The notes below the pieces were generated by a model. It saw only the letters and a list, made by a program, of their open reading frames with translations, did no database searches and was not told the DNA's origin. Of a stretch of 64,000 bases of DNA, positions 12,846-24,941 are shown one piece after another (position 1 is the stretch's first letter; each line of letters starts with the position of its first letter). The stretch spans positions 1,705,542-1,769,541 of the forward strand of contig PTEX01000163.1 of assembly GCA_003342815.1 (NCBI GenBank), given 5' to 3'. The stretch comes from Eudromia elegans. Its lineage: Eukaryota > Chordata > Aves > Tinamiformes > Tinamidae. Both the position numbers and the translations under genes were made by a program.

Positions 12846-13368
12846 GCGGCCGTTAGGAGACGGCCGGTACCGCCGGGCGGCCGTTAGGAACGGACCGGTA
12901 ACCCCCGCGCGGCCGTTAGGAACAGACCGGTAACCCTCGGGCGGCCGTTAGGAACTGGCCGGTAACCCACGCGCGGCTGTTAGGAACCGGCCAGTACCGC
13001 CAGGCGGCCGTTAGGAACTGGCCGGTAACCCCCGCGCGGCCATTCGGAACGGACTGGTAACCCACGCGCGGCTGTTAGGAACCGGCCAGTACAGCCAGGC
13101 GGCCGTTAGGAACGGACCGGTAACCCCCGCGCGGCCATTCGGAACGGACCGGTAACTCTCGGGCGGCCGTTAGGAACGGACCGGTAACCCACGCGCGGCC
13201 GTTAGGAACGGACCGGTAACTCTCGGGCGGCCGTTAGGAACTGGCCAGTAACCCACGCGCCGCAGTTAGGAACCGGCCGGTACCGCCAGGCTGCCGTTAG
13301 GAACCGACCGGTAACCCTCGGGCAGCCGTTAGGAGCCATCAGCCCCTGTGGTGGCTGTTAGGGGCCAG
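12846..13368. repeat. GC-rich minisatellite, about 17 units of 31-32 bp
   Basis: A head-to-tail array whose typical unit reads GCGGCCGTTAGGAACGGACC followed by GGTAACCCCCGC. Variant units have GGCCAGTACCGCCAG or GGTAACTCTCGG in the second half, or GCCATTCGG in the first half. Some variants alternate, which suggests expansion of multi-unit blocks. The left end degrades into the promoter CpG island and the right end into units such as GTGGCTGTTAGGGGCCAG. In the minus sense most units contain TAACGG or TAACAG, which fits the MYB consensus YAACNG. The array is not a CRISPR: there are no constant-length repeats with unrelated spacers. Confidence 0.95.
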
Positions 13369-15544
13369 TTTTAATAAGCAAAGATAGTAAGTATAGTTTT
13401 TTCTTCCCTGTATCAGCCTTTCATATCATACCTTCTCCATTATGTTTTTTTCTTTTTGTTGTTCTGTAAAAGACTTCAGCGACACATGCACTATATTAGC
13501 AGCTTGAATAATAGTGAATTTTCAAGTCCCTTCGTTTTCTTGAAAATCTCCCCCAAAACCATGGGAAAATCAGCTCCTAGAAACTTGGTAACTTTTGACT
13601 TTTCTTTTACTCAAACTGAAATTAATATCGAGCATCCCATTTACTTTCCTTAGTAAGCAGCGTGAGAGCAGCAGCCTCAGCTGTTGAGAGCCCGCAAAAG
13701 GACAAGCTCTGTGTGCATAACTTGCTGTATGGTTGTATCTATCTCTGCTGTCAAAAGGACACTGATACAGCGAGATCATACTCTGTCACTGTCCAAGGAA
13801 CAGTGAAATAAAACTTCAGTCCTCAAGTGAATTTTTATTTAAAGCAGCAAACTTGACTGGAAAACTTTTTCATGTAGTTTTTCATCCTCTGCCATCAAAG
13901 AAGTTTTAAGCACATGGCATCTTTGCTGTCTACAGCAGCATGGCTTCTTATGGCTGTTCTGTACTCGTGTTTTTACCATGTGCTGTTGTAAATGACAAGC
14001 AACCAAAGACTTGCAGCACAATATATCCTTCTTTAGGTGTCTGGCACCATAGTTTTGTGACAAGAATCCAGCAGCGAGTCTTTGTGAGAGATACGGCAGT
14101 GTGAGGACAGCTTAGTGCTGTACAGAGCATTCATGTTTGCTTAGTGGCATGTAGGAAAATTAGAGAAAATGCAGACAAATCATTCAGGAATAAACTCCCT
14201 TTTTATTTTTGAAACATTTGTGTTGAATAAACTTTGAGATTTGTACCACAGGTGGGGAGGGTTTGACAGCAATACTAGTAAGTAAGTGACACACTGAAAG
14301 AAGAACACACTTTGGCAACTAGGACTCCCACTCATCCCAGCCCATCTCTCCCTTACACAGCTGTAAGTGGCTCTGTAGGACAACTGTAACCTTGACTAAA
14401 TAATAATATCCTTGCTAATAACCTTGGCTAAATAATATATCAATAAGCTGATGTAATCCTAAATCTGTGTTTAGGAGATATTTCTGTGAGCATATGGTAG
14501 CTGCTGACCAGTAAAGTAAAACAGTAACATGCAAATTTATGATCCTCCTGGAAACAAACCTTCCTTTATAATGTTTATAAGCAAGTTTGGCTGAAGAGCT
14601 ATTATTAGAACTTGAAGTAGTGCAAAAGTTAAGGGGTTGTTTGCACACAAAACCACTTATCTTACTAAATACACAGACTGTTATTAGGCTTTCAGCATCT
14701 AACATATAAACACAAATTGCAATTTAATGGGTTCGGAACAACGGAGGCATGATGCTTTCTGTCATCTTGAAAATTGTTATTTAGAGCAAATACGTAAGCT
14801 GGAATTTCTTGCTTGACCAAGACAACATAAATAAACTCTTTCTGCATCCTAGAGATTATCAAAATCTTGTTTGTTGTAGATATCCGTCATGTCTTTGGCT
14901 TCGCTTCACAGCCTTTAGGATTTGGTCCCACTCTTGACTTTTAGAGGTCTGTATTGGTCTCAAAATAGAGAGGTAGTCTCTCTTTGTGGATATTTTGTGT
15001 GCTTAATAGAACAAACCCATTCTGTAATGCTGAGCAATGGTTTGCTCTGATCTTGCAAGTCACTTTGGTGTGGACAAATGGGAGATGCAGAAGTCAAGAG
15101 TATTTGAAGTGTTTCTGTGCAATTGAAAACATTAAGGCTAGAAGAAAAAAAAAAGGAAAAATTTTGGCAATAGTCTTTTTTTTTGTGGCTTTTTTGTTTT
15201 TGAAAATGTTAACCCAACAACAAGGCTATTAGCAACTGTCACCCTGCCCTTAGCGATGCCTACTGGAAGGTGAATGCCAGACCTAATCATCCAGCCGCCA
15301 CGTGCAGACGCCGAGCTAATGAGACCTTGTGCAGTGCAAGGGCTCAGCGCCTGCTCGCGTGCCGTGGCACTGCCCAGCTGTCCTCTGGCTGTTTGTTACA
15401 TCTTCAGATGTTCTGATGTTGCTGTTGGATAAGGTGCCGTGCCCTGTCAGTCACAGCAGAACCATGGGGTGCAGGTGTCCTCATCTCACCAGATGGCCAT
15501 CCTGCGGCCAGGCCAGCTGCCCCAGCAAGGTATATGCGTATATG

Positions 15545-15548
<4 letters not shown>

Positions 15549-15590
<42 letters not shown>
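15549..15590. repeat. (CA)21 microsatellite
   Basis: About 21 uninterrupted CA dinucleotides, preceded by an ATATGCGTATATGCACG transition. The His-Thr and Cys-Val runs in the overlapping frames come from this repeat and are not protein. Confidence 0.97.
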
Positions 15591-15593
<3 letters not shown>

Positions 15594-15801
15594 AGTGGTG
15601 CTGATCCCTCATACTTCCCCCATTAGTCTTCCCCACTGGCAGCAGTTTAAAGCACTCACCAGCTGAACTGCATTTTTCCTGATTTTGTTGCATTTGCTTG
15701 GTTTGCTTCTTATCACTCTCTTCCTGCATATTTGTACCGGAGCTAAGAGTTTCCGCAGTGCAATTTCAGCCCTTATCGCTGAATTCCCGCTCCGCTCCAC
15801 A

Positions 15802-15861
15802 GCGTGGGACCCCAGGCTGTGGTAGCTGGCAGTGACTGCCAGCTACGGGAGGCACCCACGC
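15802..15861. repeat. inverted repeat / potential 60-nt hairpin
   Basis: The core at 15822-15846 is a perfect palindrome around one central G, with arms GTAGCTGGCAGT and ACTGCCAGCTAC. An outer stem pairs GCGTGGG (15802-15808) with CCCACGC (15855-15861), with a partly mismatched region between. Either strand could fold into a hairpin. The function is unknown. Confidence 0.85.
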
Positions 15862-17547
15862 CACTGGCGGCAGGAAAGGCTCCCCCGGAGGCCCATGCTT
15901 GCCTGCAGCCCTGTGACACACGGAGGAGTGTAAAAACCACGCCACGCTTTTCTGGAGGAGGTCAAATTTTGCAGAGCATCTATCCACATAGTACAGAATA
16001 TTAATTACTATTTAGAAATCAGGGAAAACACACTAGCTACAGTTCACAAAGAATACAAATAATCTAACAGCCACAGGTATACCTGTGAAACCACCTTTCC
16101 TTTTCTTCTCCTTTTTTTTTTAAATTTTTTGATTCTGTAGACATGACTGGGCTAATGAGAAACCAGTCTCTCCTTTTTTCCTTTCCCATGGCTATAAACT
16201 TTCAAAACAGTGATGGTAAAGTAACATAAAAGTTTGAACCCACAGAAATATTTGCCGCTTTTTTTTTTAAAATGCAGATATTGCTATAGCACAGTTTAGC
16301 TTTTTTTTTTCTTTTTCTTTAATTCCACAGATGAAAAGAAGATAGACACTAAAACTGGCCAATCTAGTGTCAGATTGCAGTTTTATTGCATCACAAATTT
16401 CCACATGTAAGCAGGAGTCCTGCCATTTAACCGGAGTCAGGGAAAAACCAAGATCCCTCTGATGAGGTAAATATTAAGTCAACTGGAAGAAACCCAAGTC
16501 CATAGGGAATCTGCAGTTCCTCTTCGCACTGTATCCTACGTGTGAGAATATTCTCTCTGTCACACAGTGGAGAAATTACAGTCATGTTTGACATTCTTTC
16601 CTGTGCAGCCACTACCCCAACTTGCCATGAGATAATGCAACTTGTCATGGCAAACACTTTGTTAAGGGACTTTTTGCTAATAGTGTTGCTGATGTGCCAC
16701 TCCACATATTTTCATGGTGAGCAGGTATCCGACTGACCGTACAGATACTGCTTTCCAGTGGATGGGGAAGGAAAATAGTTAATTTCTTAATTAAACAATT
16801 AAACAATCAAATTTTACAAAAGACAGCACAGGTCAAGGCTCTCTTGTAAGGTCATTGTACAGACACTTTCTCAGAGTTTAAATTAGTTTCTCTAAGAAGT
16901 CTGGCAAAATGCTTGGTTTTGCACAGATTCAAAATATTAAATGTAACCAACTGCAATACTAAGTGCAAATTACTTAAGTGCAAGAGAGACAAAGCAACGC
17001 GGATGATTGTTGGATAAAAGATTCATGGCCTAAATGGCCTAAAAATGCTACAGGTTTTAAAATTTGACTTGAAGGAACATCTGCTTTGCAAAGGAAGGTT
17101 GGGTACCTCAAATTGCTTTGTAGGACATGAAGTTAAAAGACCTCACAGATGCCGAATTGGCATCAGAACCGTGTTCAGAACCTGAGACTCCATGAATACT
17201 GGTTTTCTGCCACAGGAGAGCACGAGGTCTCATATGCACACTCTGCCACATGATAGGGAACAAAATGTTAAAAAGTGTCTGCTGGTTGTCAGCCATATTC
17301 CCAGGGTGGTTTCTCTTCAGATCTGCCCTTTTCCACAGGGAAGTGTCTTGTGGCAGAGTCTGCCTATTGCTGCCTCTTGCAAATGAAGGAGAGAGTGACA
17401 CCCTGTGTGCAATGCAAAGTCAGTCAAAAGGCAACCTTTCGCTTCTTTTCCTCTGAACCTGTCCTGCAAAATGATGATTTTATATATATGCACAATGTGT
17501 GAACACAACCCTTCAACCAAAATGTACCCAATTTCGAAGTGTGCTTT

Positions 17548-17848
17548 TGTTGGAGATCTGAGTCGACGAAGCATACGAGTGAGCTGGGATTACCAGACTG
17601 AGACTCAATATGAGTTACATCTAGCTCCATTTATTGCCCCAAAAGTGCAGGTTCTTATACACTCGAGCACTAGCCTTGCGATCGTGGCATTCCATGATTG
17701 GTTGCCAAGCATGTTACTAAGTGCCTAGCCGCATTTGCCTATCTGAGGCCTGTTCAAGGACACCCCCCTGTACACCCCTCTGTACACCCCCCTGTACACC
17801 CCTGTGTACACCCGCATGTACACCCCCGTGTACACTTCATTATCCACA
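17548..17848 (-). mobile_element. solo LTR of an endogenous retrovirus (ERVK/alpha-like)
   Basis: A 301-bp element that on the minus strand starts TGTGGATAATG and ends CTCCAACA, with TG...CA termini. It is flanked by an exact 6-bp target duplication, TGCTTT, at 17542-17547 and 17849-17854. In the same sense it carries a CCAAT box (17697-17701), a TATA element in the context GTATAAG (17654-17660) and an AATAAA signal (17630-17635), giving the U3-R-U5 order. U3 contains a tandem array of about 12-bp GTACACCCC-type units (about 17760-17836). No gag, pol or env sequence or second LTR is next to it, so it looks like a recombination-derived solo LTR. The 6-bp duplication fits ERVK/alpharetrovirus-type integration. 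Confidence 0.88.
17760..17836. repeat. 12-bp tandem repeats within the LTR U3
   Basis: Six to seven units of roughly GTACACCCCYCT/GTACACCCCCGT with small length changes. They lie upstream of the CCAAT and TATA elements of the LTR, where retroviral enhancers usually sit. The Cys-Thr-Pro-Pro frame across them is a by-product of the repeat. Confidence 0.9.
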
Positions 17849-20800
17849 TGCTTTGATTCAAAATAGGTTTATAACAAATAAGTCTTGTCTCCTTTTGAGC
17901 ACATCAGGCACTCAAATCAAGGTTTTATGTATGGATATTGCCTAGTTGTAGAACAACTCTTCAAGCACTCAAATGATTGAGTGCAGGTAAACAATGAAGA
18001 TTTGACACCTTTGAAATTATGAAGGTCTTCTCACTGGTCTCCACAGAAACAAAATTTTCACTAAAAGTTGGCTGCTTGCATATGAAATTAAATTTTAAAA
18101 AAAATCAAGACCAAAAGAGACAAAGAAAACCTTTAATGAATCTGCATCTATACAGATGGCTCACACTTTTTAGTGCAGTTAATCTTATTTACATCCTCTT
18201 TTTCTCTTCAGTGGGTCACATCCATTATGCAAGGCTCAGACATGGACATTTATAAAGCTTCATTAAAAACTTCTTTTCTGATCTAAAGTTTTTCAGGTAC
18301 TTACCTGAAAATATGGAGGCAAAAATTGGCTCAGGTTCTCCAAAAAAGCTGTCTTTGATCGACTAGCAAAACTGAAAAACAATTTGTCTCTCATTTTCAA
18401 CACATTTCAGACTTTTATTTTACATTTCGGACGGAAAAAAATGAACCAGCCCAGAGGAAAGCAAGCTTTTCTTTTATTTTTAGGTCCTGAAATTACTTAT
18501 TTCACGCTGTTATGACTAAGATTAAGGAAAACCTCAAAAAAAAACGAGGAACACTTTTAACTTAGTGTGGAGGATGGAGTCCTCACCTGCCTATTTTTTA
18601 GTATTCAAGTCATAGGTGTTAATGCCTTAAGAACACTAGCTCTGGATTTTAGTCACAAAGCATCCTGACACGGTGAGTGCTTTCTCTTTTGCAATCAAAA
18701 CCTGAGCAAAATCTAAACTCCTCATACTGCATCTCTCTCTAACTGCACAGTTCTCTCGTCTGAGACACAGGTATTTCCATGAGAACTAAGAAGCAACTTC
18801 AACAGGTTTGCTTTAAAATGTTTCTACTGGTAGAAGATGAAGTGTTCATGCTGGGCCTGGTTGATTTTCCTGTCTTCAGCTTGATCAAAGCATCTTTGAT
18901 GCCTTTTTGTGTTACTGCTCAATGCTTTCATCACAGTTGTTGCTATGTATTATTTTAACACAAGATTCTCAGTTTTAGCTTCTCTCAGATGACTTCTAAC
19001 TGAAGAAATATTCGTAATAACTGACACTCGAGCATTCACTTTTCCTCCAGGCAGGCTTATTCTGTCTGCTGCTGCACAAAAGCCCAGCAGAACTGTGGCT
19101 ACGGCAGAGGGCACAACACGTTTATGCACGCATGTTGTAGGTGCAATAGAGAGGGCAGAACACCTGGCTTGTTTTTAACCACAGTTTGAGCTATTTCAGT
19201 ACTGCTCTCAGTGCCAGGTACACGAGGTTTAGAAAAGCTTAGCACAAGCAAAATGTTAATTGTTAATTGTTAAACATTGTTAAAGCTGCTTAAACAAAAC
19301 TTAAGTAATTTGTAATAATTTTAATTTATTTGTAATATTGATATTTGAAGAAGTCTACCAATGTCCAAATGGGATTTTGCATCTGCTAGTAATTCATATC
19401 CATAAAGTAGCAGTGTGAAAATTCATGAGAGAAGCAGCAATAACTGATAAGAGCAGAGCTCAGGGGCTTAGTGAGAGAGAAAGCGGCACTAGCCTCTCAC
19501 TAAACCTCTGGCAACTGTTTGCTTTGCTTACGTGATGCCTTCAGTTTGTGAGCATGAGTTTATTTCTGTTGGGTTTGTTTGGTTTTAAACTGAGCTTGTT
19601 AGGCTACATAGGCTACTTTTTATGCTGGGACCTCAATGTATGTCCTTTTTACTGGCAGCAGTGTGCAGCTGGTCTTGAAGCTTTCTTAGTTACAGTGCAA
19701 AGAAAAGTGATGCTAACACTTTGCCTTCTCTGCTGTGTCAACATGAGTGACATTTATTCTTTTCTAGAGCAGTGTCACATGCTTCAGGCTATTCAAGCCA
19801 CTTCCTAATAATATGTCAGCCTTGTACAATTAGATATAAATATGGTCAGATACACTGTCATGCACAGTTCCTCCTTGGACATCCCTCTACCAATATTATA
19901 GGAACCACTTCAGAGAAATTTTATAATGCCGTGAGAGTGGGAACTCCAGCCCATCTTTGTGTCAAATTACGTTTCTGTGAAAGTACCCAAGAACTTCTCT
20001 CAGTAAGTTGCAGTGTAAAGGATCACAGCGCCAAGTCAAACAATAACTTGCTTCCTGTTCTGATCCGCGACGTCCCTGAAGCACAGAGCATTCCCGACCT
20101 TTTCACATGGACAATATAGTCCTCTACATGTTTTGATAATAGCTTTTAAATAAAAACGCCTTCTCCTTTTTGGTTTTGAGACTTTCTTATGGCTGATACT
20201 TTAAAGAAAAGGATATTTAGTGGACAAAAGCAGTGAGCTTTCCACTGACAGTGGTAAAAGGTATTTTTTTTTTTTCTTAGCTATTCACATGGAGCAAAAA
20301 AAAAAGTGAAAGGCAAGTTTATTGCTTTGGGACAAGTGTGTGGGACAACCCTAGAACACTGTTTCTTAGCTCTTGCACATGAGAAGATCAACAAGCTCTC
20401 CAATACCATCTCCAAGCACCATCAGCAACTCAAAACCAACTTGGACCATCTTGGCTCTTGCTTTCTCCTCAATGGCACTGCAGCAACACCCCAGTGCTGC
20501 CTGCCGAGAGCCACCTGCCAGAGGGTGCAGAAAGTGATCAGCTGTGCCGGGCTGCAGCACTAGCCCCATTGCAGTTAGTGAACACCGGGGAGAGTGGACC
20601 TGCTGCTTCCATCCCCAGCCCCGACTCCTCCGGGCACTCCACAGGTTGCACGGCAAGCCCAGCCTGTGCGAGGACACACGTAGCAGCACAGGCAGGAGAC
20701 GGCTGCAGTCTGACCTTGCTGATACTTACCTGGGAGATGGCTGAGGAAGAACAGGACCTCAGTGAGGGGGGAGCAAAAATGTGCATGGAGGGTGGGTGGA

Positions 20801-21981
20801 ATATGAATTTAGTAGCATCCAACTGAACAGAGGGGCCCTGCTCCAGCTCATGCACTGGTGGCAGGTTCCTGCCACACTGGTGACATGGGACAAGTCCAGC
20901 TCAGCACTTTCACAGACTACATCAGTCTTGTTGAGTTTAATTAGTCCATGTCCCTCATGACACTGAAGCCCTGAGCAGCAATGTGACACCCTCCTTGTGC
21001 TGGAGCTCCCCAGGAGCAGGTTACCGAGCTGAGGTAAACAGGAGCCTCGGGCCAGAGTATGAGAAATTTTCCATTCCCCTGAGAGCAGTGACACAGGCCA
21101 AGCTCGACTGTGTAATCACGGCACAAACGGGCGGCGCCTCCGGCGGGAGACCTGCCACCCAGGCAGGCGCTGGTGCAACCAGCCAGCTGGGTTCTTGCTG
21201 CAGCCTCTGATTATTTCTTCTTCTCTTCTTTTTTTTTTCTTTTCAAAGTGGCTGCATCCATGTCTCCAACAGGGCAAACTAAATTCATCTCTTTCTTTGA
21301 CTCAGCAGCAGCCAGACACCCACCAGCAGCTATTTCCATGCAGGTGCACACACTTGCCTGCCCGTGCTTCCCAGGCTGCTGTTCTGCTCTCTGGTGGTGA
21401 AGGAGCGTGGTGCAGGGACCACCTCAACGGGGGCCATCTGCCATGCTTCCTTGTCTTGATGTCTGTCCTTCATGAAGACGCTGCCTCTGGGAGGCAAGTT
21501 CCACCAAGTGACACATGGTCCTCCAGCTGGGTTAGCTGCCCTGCTTCGTTTTTGCTTCCTCTGAGGGGAGCATGGAAGTGCTCTCACACACCCCGAGCAC
21601 CTTGTTCCCATGCTGCAATGCGAGGAAAGAGGGGCAGTCTGCTGAGGCCCCTGTGTCAGTCTCCCACTGCTCAGCAGCGGCGAGGGCTCACCCTGAGAGG
21701 AGCTAGTTGTATGGAAGAGTCTAACTTCCCTTTCAGGAGGCTGTAACTGAAAGCACAGAGTTCGGGCATGTTGAATGATAATATCGAAATTTTTGAAAAC
21801 AAATGGTGCTGTAATGTTCTGGTTATTGGAGAAAGTCATTATCTAAGGATAAAGAAAGAGCCCATCACAACATTTAGGATTGTATTGGCAGAAGCCAATT
21901 ATATTTCCCCCTGCTTATCAACTACGTACTCCAGTTGTTTCTTCCATGAAAAAAGCAGTGAACTCAAAACACACTTACCAC

Positions 21982-22630
21982 AGGATCAGAATGGTTGAGG
22001 TTGGCAGGGACCTCTAGAGATCATCTAGTCCAAGCCCCCTGCTCCAGAAAGGTCCCCTAGAGCATGGGGCACAGGGTGGCATCCAGGCGAGTTTGGAAGA
22101 TCTCCAGAGAAGGAGACTCCACAGCCTCTCTGGGCAGCCTGTGCCAGGGCTCTGTCACCCTCACAGGAAAACAGTTCTTCCTCGCATGGAGATGGAACTG
22201 CCTGGGTTTCAACTTGTACCCATTACCCCTTGCCCTGTCACTGGCAACCACCCAGAAGAGTTTGGCCCCCTCCTCCCTACATTCTCCCCTTAGGTACTTA
22301 CACATTTTGGTCAGATCCACTCTCAGTCTTCTGTTCTCTAGGCTAAACAGGCCCAGCTCAGCTCGCTTGTCTTTCCTCATACAGTAGGTGCTCCAGTCCC
22401 TTGATCATCTTGGTTACTCATCTCTGAACCCTCTCTAGAAGTTCCTGTACTGGGTATCCCAGAACTGCACCCAATAGTCCAGGTGCGGCCTCACCAGGGC
22501 TGAGGAGAGGGGCAGGATCTCCTCCCTTGCCCTGCTGGCAACGCTCCTCCTCATGCAACCACGATCCCATGCAACCATTGCTGACTCATGGGTAAGTTGT
22601 TGTCAACCAGGACTCCTAATGGTCAAAGGT
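21982..22630 (-). mobile_element. CR1 LINE 3' fragment, minus orientation
   Basis: A 3'-terminal CR1 fragment of about 650 bp. In the minus sense the end of ORF2 is readable at 22057-22380, with the usual blocks AELGLFSLENRRLR, MCKYLRGECREEGAKLFWV and RVTEPWHRLPREAVESPSLE. It then runs into the CR1 3' UTR, whose GACCTCTAGAGATCATCTAG stretch is at 22009-22028. It is truncated at its 5' end and has no active coding capacity. Confidence 0.93.
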
Positions 22631-24935
22631 GCCAAGTAAAACCTGGCTTCTGCCTGGAGTGTTAACAACCGTGGGTGACCTGATGTTTCATGCAGTGATT
22701 TCTGCCCCAGTCCCTCTTTCTCACCTAAGGGTTACTTCAAATGCAAGTCACTGCTGCAACTGCCACCACACGAGGCAGCCGAGGGCTCCGGGGTGGCTGC
22801 TCGTCTCCCCAGCACAAAGCCCCGCGGACGCGCTCAGTGCCCGAGGGGGCTCCACTCCATGAGGAGATGAGAGAAACAACCCGAGCTTCCGCATCCAGCC
22901 GTGGGTCTCAGAGCTTTCGTTCACCTCTTACCCACGTTTGGATTTCAGTCCTCACTGGTGTAGAGCTGCCTGTATTCAAACACTGACCTGTTGGTGTAAG
23001 GAAACATCCCTCATGTGGAGCCTGTTGCTCACTCATGAATGGAACACAAACAATAAATATGGAGAAAGCCAAGTAAAGCTAAAACTTGACCAAGAGAACT
23101 CAATTCACACTTTGAATAGTTGCCACCTTTGCTAGTCATTTAATACTTACTTTTGAAGTGGTAAGTGCTATGACCCCAAATTAAGAAAGACGAGATCCCT
23201 TCACTGTTGAAGGTTATGATTACCTTTAAGCACCAGTCTGAGGGGTTTGATTATTTCTCACCAGTAGCCAAAAAACCCCAAATGAATGTAACAGATTTAA
23301 TAAATGGAAGAGTTTTAAATTAGAATAAATTCACCATTTGAGGTATACAGATCTTTTTCTCACCAGGCTATATAAAGTGTTATTATAATCCAAGTCAAAC
23401 ATTCAAGATATTAAAAAATGAATTAAATTATAACATACAGACCATGCTATGAGTGTCTATAAAAAGAACATAAATCTGTCTTCTTAATTGTCCAAGTTAA
23501 AAGCTTTTCAAATGATACAAATTATGAATTTGAACAGTATTGTCACCCAAAAGCATGAGCCTGACATTTCATACCTGATTTCTGCATGAAAATCCATTAC
23601 AAAACACATGCTATTGTGCATATTAATGAAAAATCATTTCACACAACTCTCCAAACAACGTTTAATCATTCTCATGTCAAAGTCGGTGTAGCTCACCGGC
23701 ATTTTTTTTCTTTAAATATAAAACCAATCATTTTAAAAAGCAGCATTTATATCCACAAGTTTAACGCATAACTGATCTTCGTTAGAAAGAGGAAACCATG
23801 TGCTATGTAAAATACTTTCTATTATTATAATGAAATGCAGCAAGAAGAAAACCTTGTATTTTCATGAACTCTCTTCTCTCAGAATAACTAACTTTCAAAA
23901 CAAAGCATTTTCACAAAATCTCATTTAATCTTTCTTTTACAAACATGGTATATGTTTCACTTCTGAGGACGAGGTTTATAAAATGACAAGTCTTCATCCT
24001 AACAGGAAGGAAAAATAGATGTAATCTGCTATCAGAAAACTGTGCCAAATTCACACTTTCCTTTGCAAAAATGGAACATTTCTGAGACACTCATGATATT
24101 TCTGAGGTGCAATTCAAGAGCATTTTCTTCCAGAGGTGCTATTTGAAGCAGGAGTTATTGATTTCTGGGAACTTCTTGTAAATAGATCACTAAAAACTCA
24201 AACAGAATTCTTGTTATCTCCCATTCCCTCCTGCTCCCCTAACTCTGCCAGCAGCCTCACAAAAGATATGGAAACAATCTAGAAATTGTTATTGCTGAAA
24301 AATTATGATGGGACTATCATTCCTGGTATAAAAAATATTTTAATGTAGTTACTTAGAATCTTTAAAGAAAAGCATTTCAGTGACAAAATATTTTATTAAG
24401 TGCTTCTGCTTGAGGAAAGTGACCAGTGTATTGGGCCTTGTATTAAAATCCTCATGTTCCACTATGAATCTTTCGACGCCAGACAGCCACGTTAGAGGGC
24501 AAGGCTAACACTTCATGTGATGGTAAGGAGACCCTGCGGCGTGTGTGTTTTAATCAGTCTGAAATATTACCAATAGCACTCACTCCACAAACATCCATAT
24601 TCAAAAGTTTTGTATATAAACTCAACAGACCTCTGACGAGGGTAGAGTTCCTCCGCTTAAGTGGAGCAACTTAGGAAACTGCTAACAGAAAGAATGGGAG
24701 AAGTTAGCTGGAAAGGATGAAAGCAATCAGGTAAACTTGAAGAGAACAGACAAAGTAAGCAACAAGGCCTACAAAATGAGGAAAAGTCCTGCTGCAAAAG
24801 TAGGACTACAAAAAGTAACATTCTCTTTCTCAGTGGCAGGAAGCTTACAAGAGAACACAGCAAATGATCCATGGAAATAGTAAATGAAACATGTCACACA
24901 ATAACAAGAACCTCGTGCATGAAATAATACAACTT

Positions 24936-24941
24936 TTTATT
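24936..24941 (-). terminator. SH3KBP1: candidate distal poly-A signal of SH3KBP1
   Basis: AATAAA on the minus strand, about 985 bases after the stop codon, with a GT-rich downstream element at about 24895-24915. It is the best-supported 3' end seen, but transcript evidence is lacking. Confidence 0.5.

Larger units (their letters stand above)
13369..24914. other. intergenic region between MAP3K15 and SH3KBP1
   Basis: About 11.5 kb between the MAP3K15 promoter zone and the inferred SH3KBP1 poly-A site. It holds the hairpin at 15802-15861, a (CA)n repeat at 15549-15590, a CAGGTA/TACCTG palindrome at 16072-16087, a solo LTR at 17548-17848 and a CR1 fragment at 21982-22630. Elsewhere it is AT-rich with short chance frames on both strands. 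A GC-richer stretch at about 20450-21750 has several overlapping open frames but no recognisable protein, splice structure or family motif. I see no gene here. Confidence 0.6.

Noticed and set aside
11815..12933. Long plus-strand open frame across the gap
   Set aside because: It reads through the N run and is the antisense shadow of MAP3K15 exon 1 and GC-rich promoter DNA.
12846..13368. Possible CRISPR-like array
   Set aside because: The whole unit repeats with point variants; there are no unique spacers, and the setting is a vertebrate promoter. It is a minisatellite.
15404..15729. Frames with poly-Cys-Val or poly-His-Thr
   Set aside because: Translations of the (CA)n microsatellite.
17721..17945. 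Plus-strand frame with repeated Cys-Thr-Pro-Pro
   Set aside because: Produced by the 12-bp repeat in the LTR U3, on the strand opposite to the LTR.
20458..21839. Cluster of overlapping open frames on both strands in GC-richer intergenic DNA
   Set aside because: No family motif, no consistent splice pattern, and frames are open on both strands at once, as expected from base composition.
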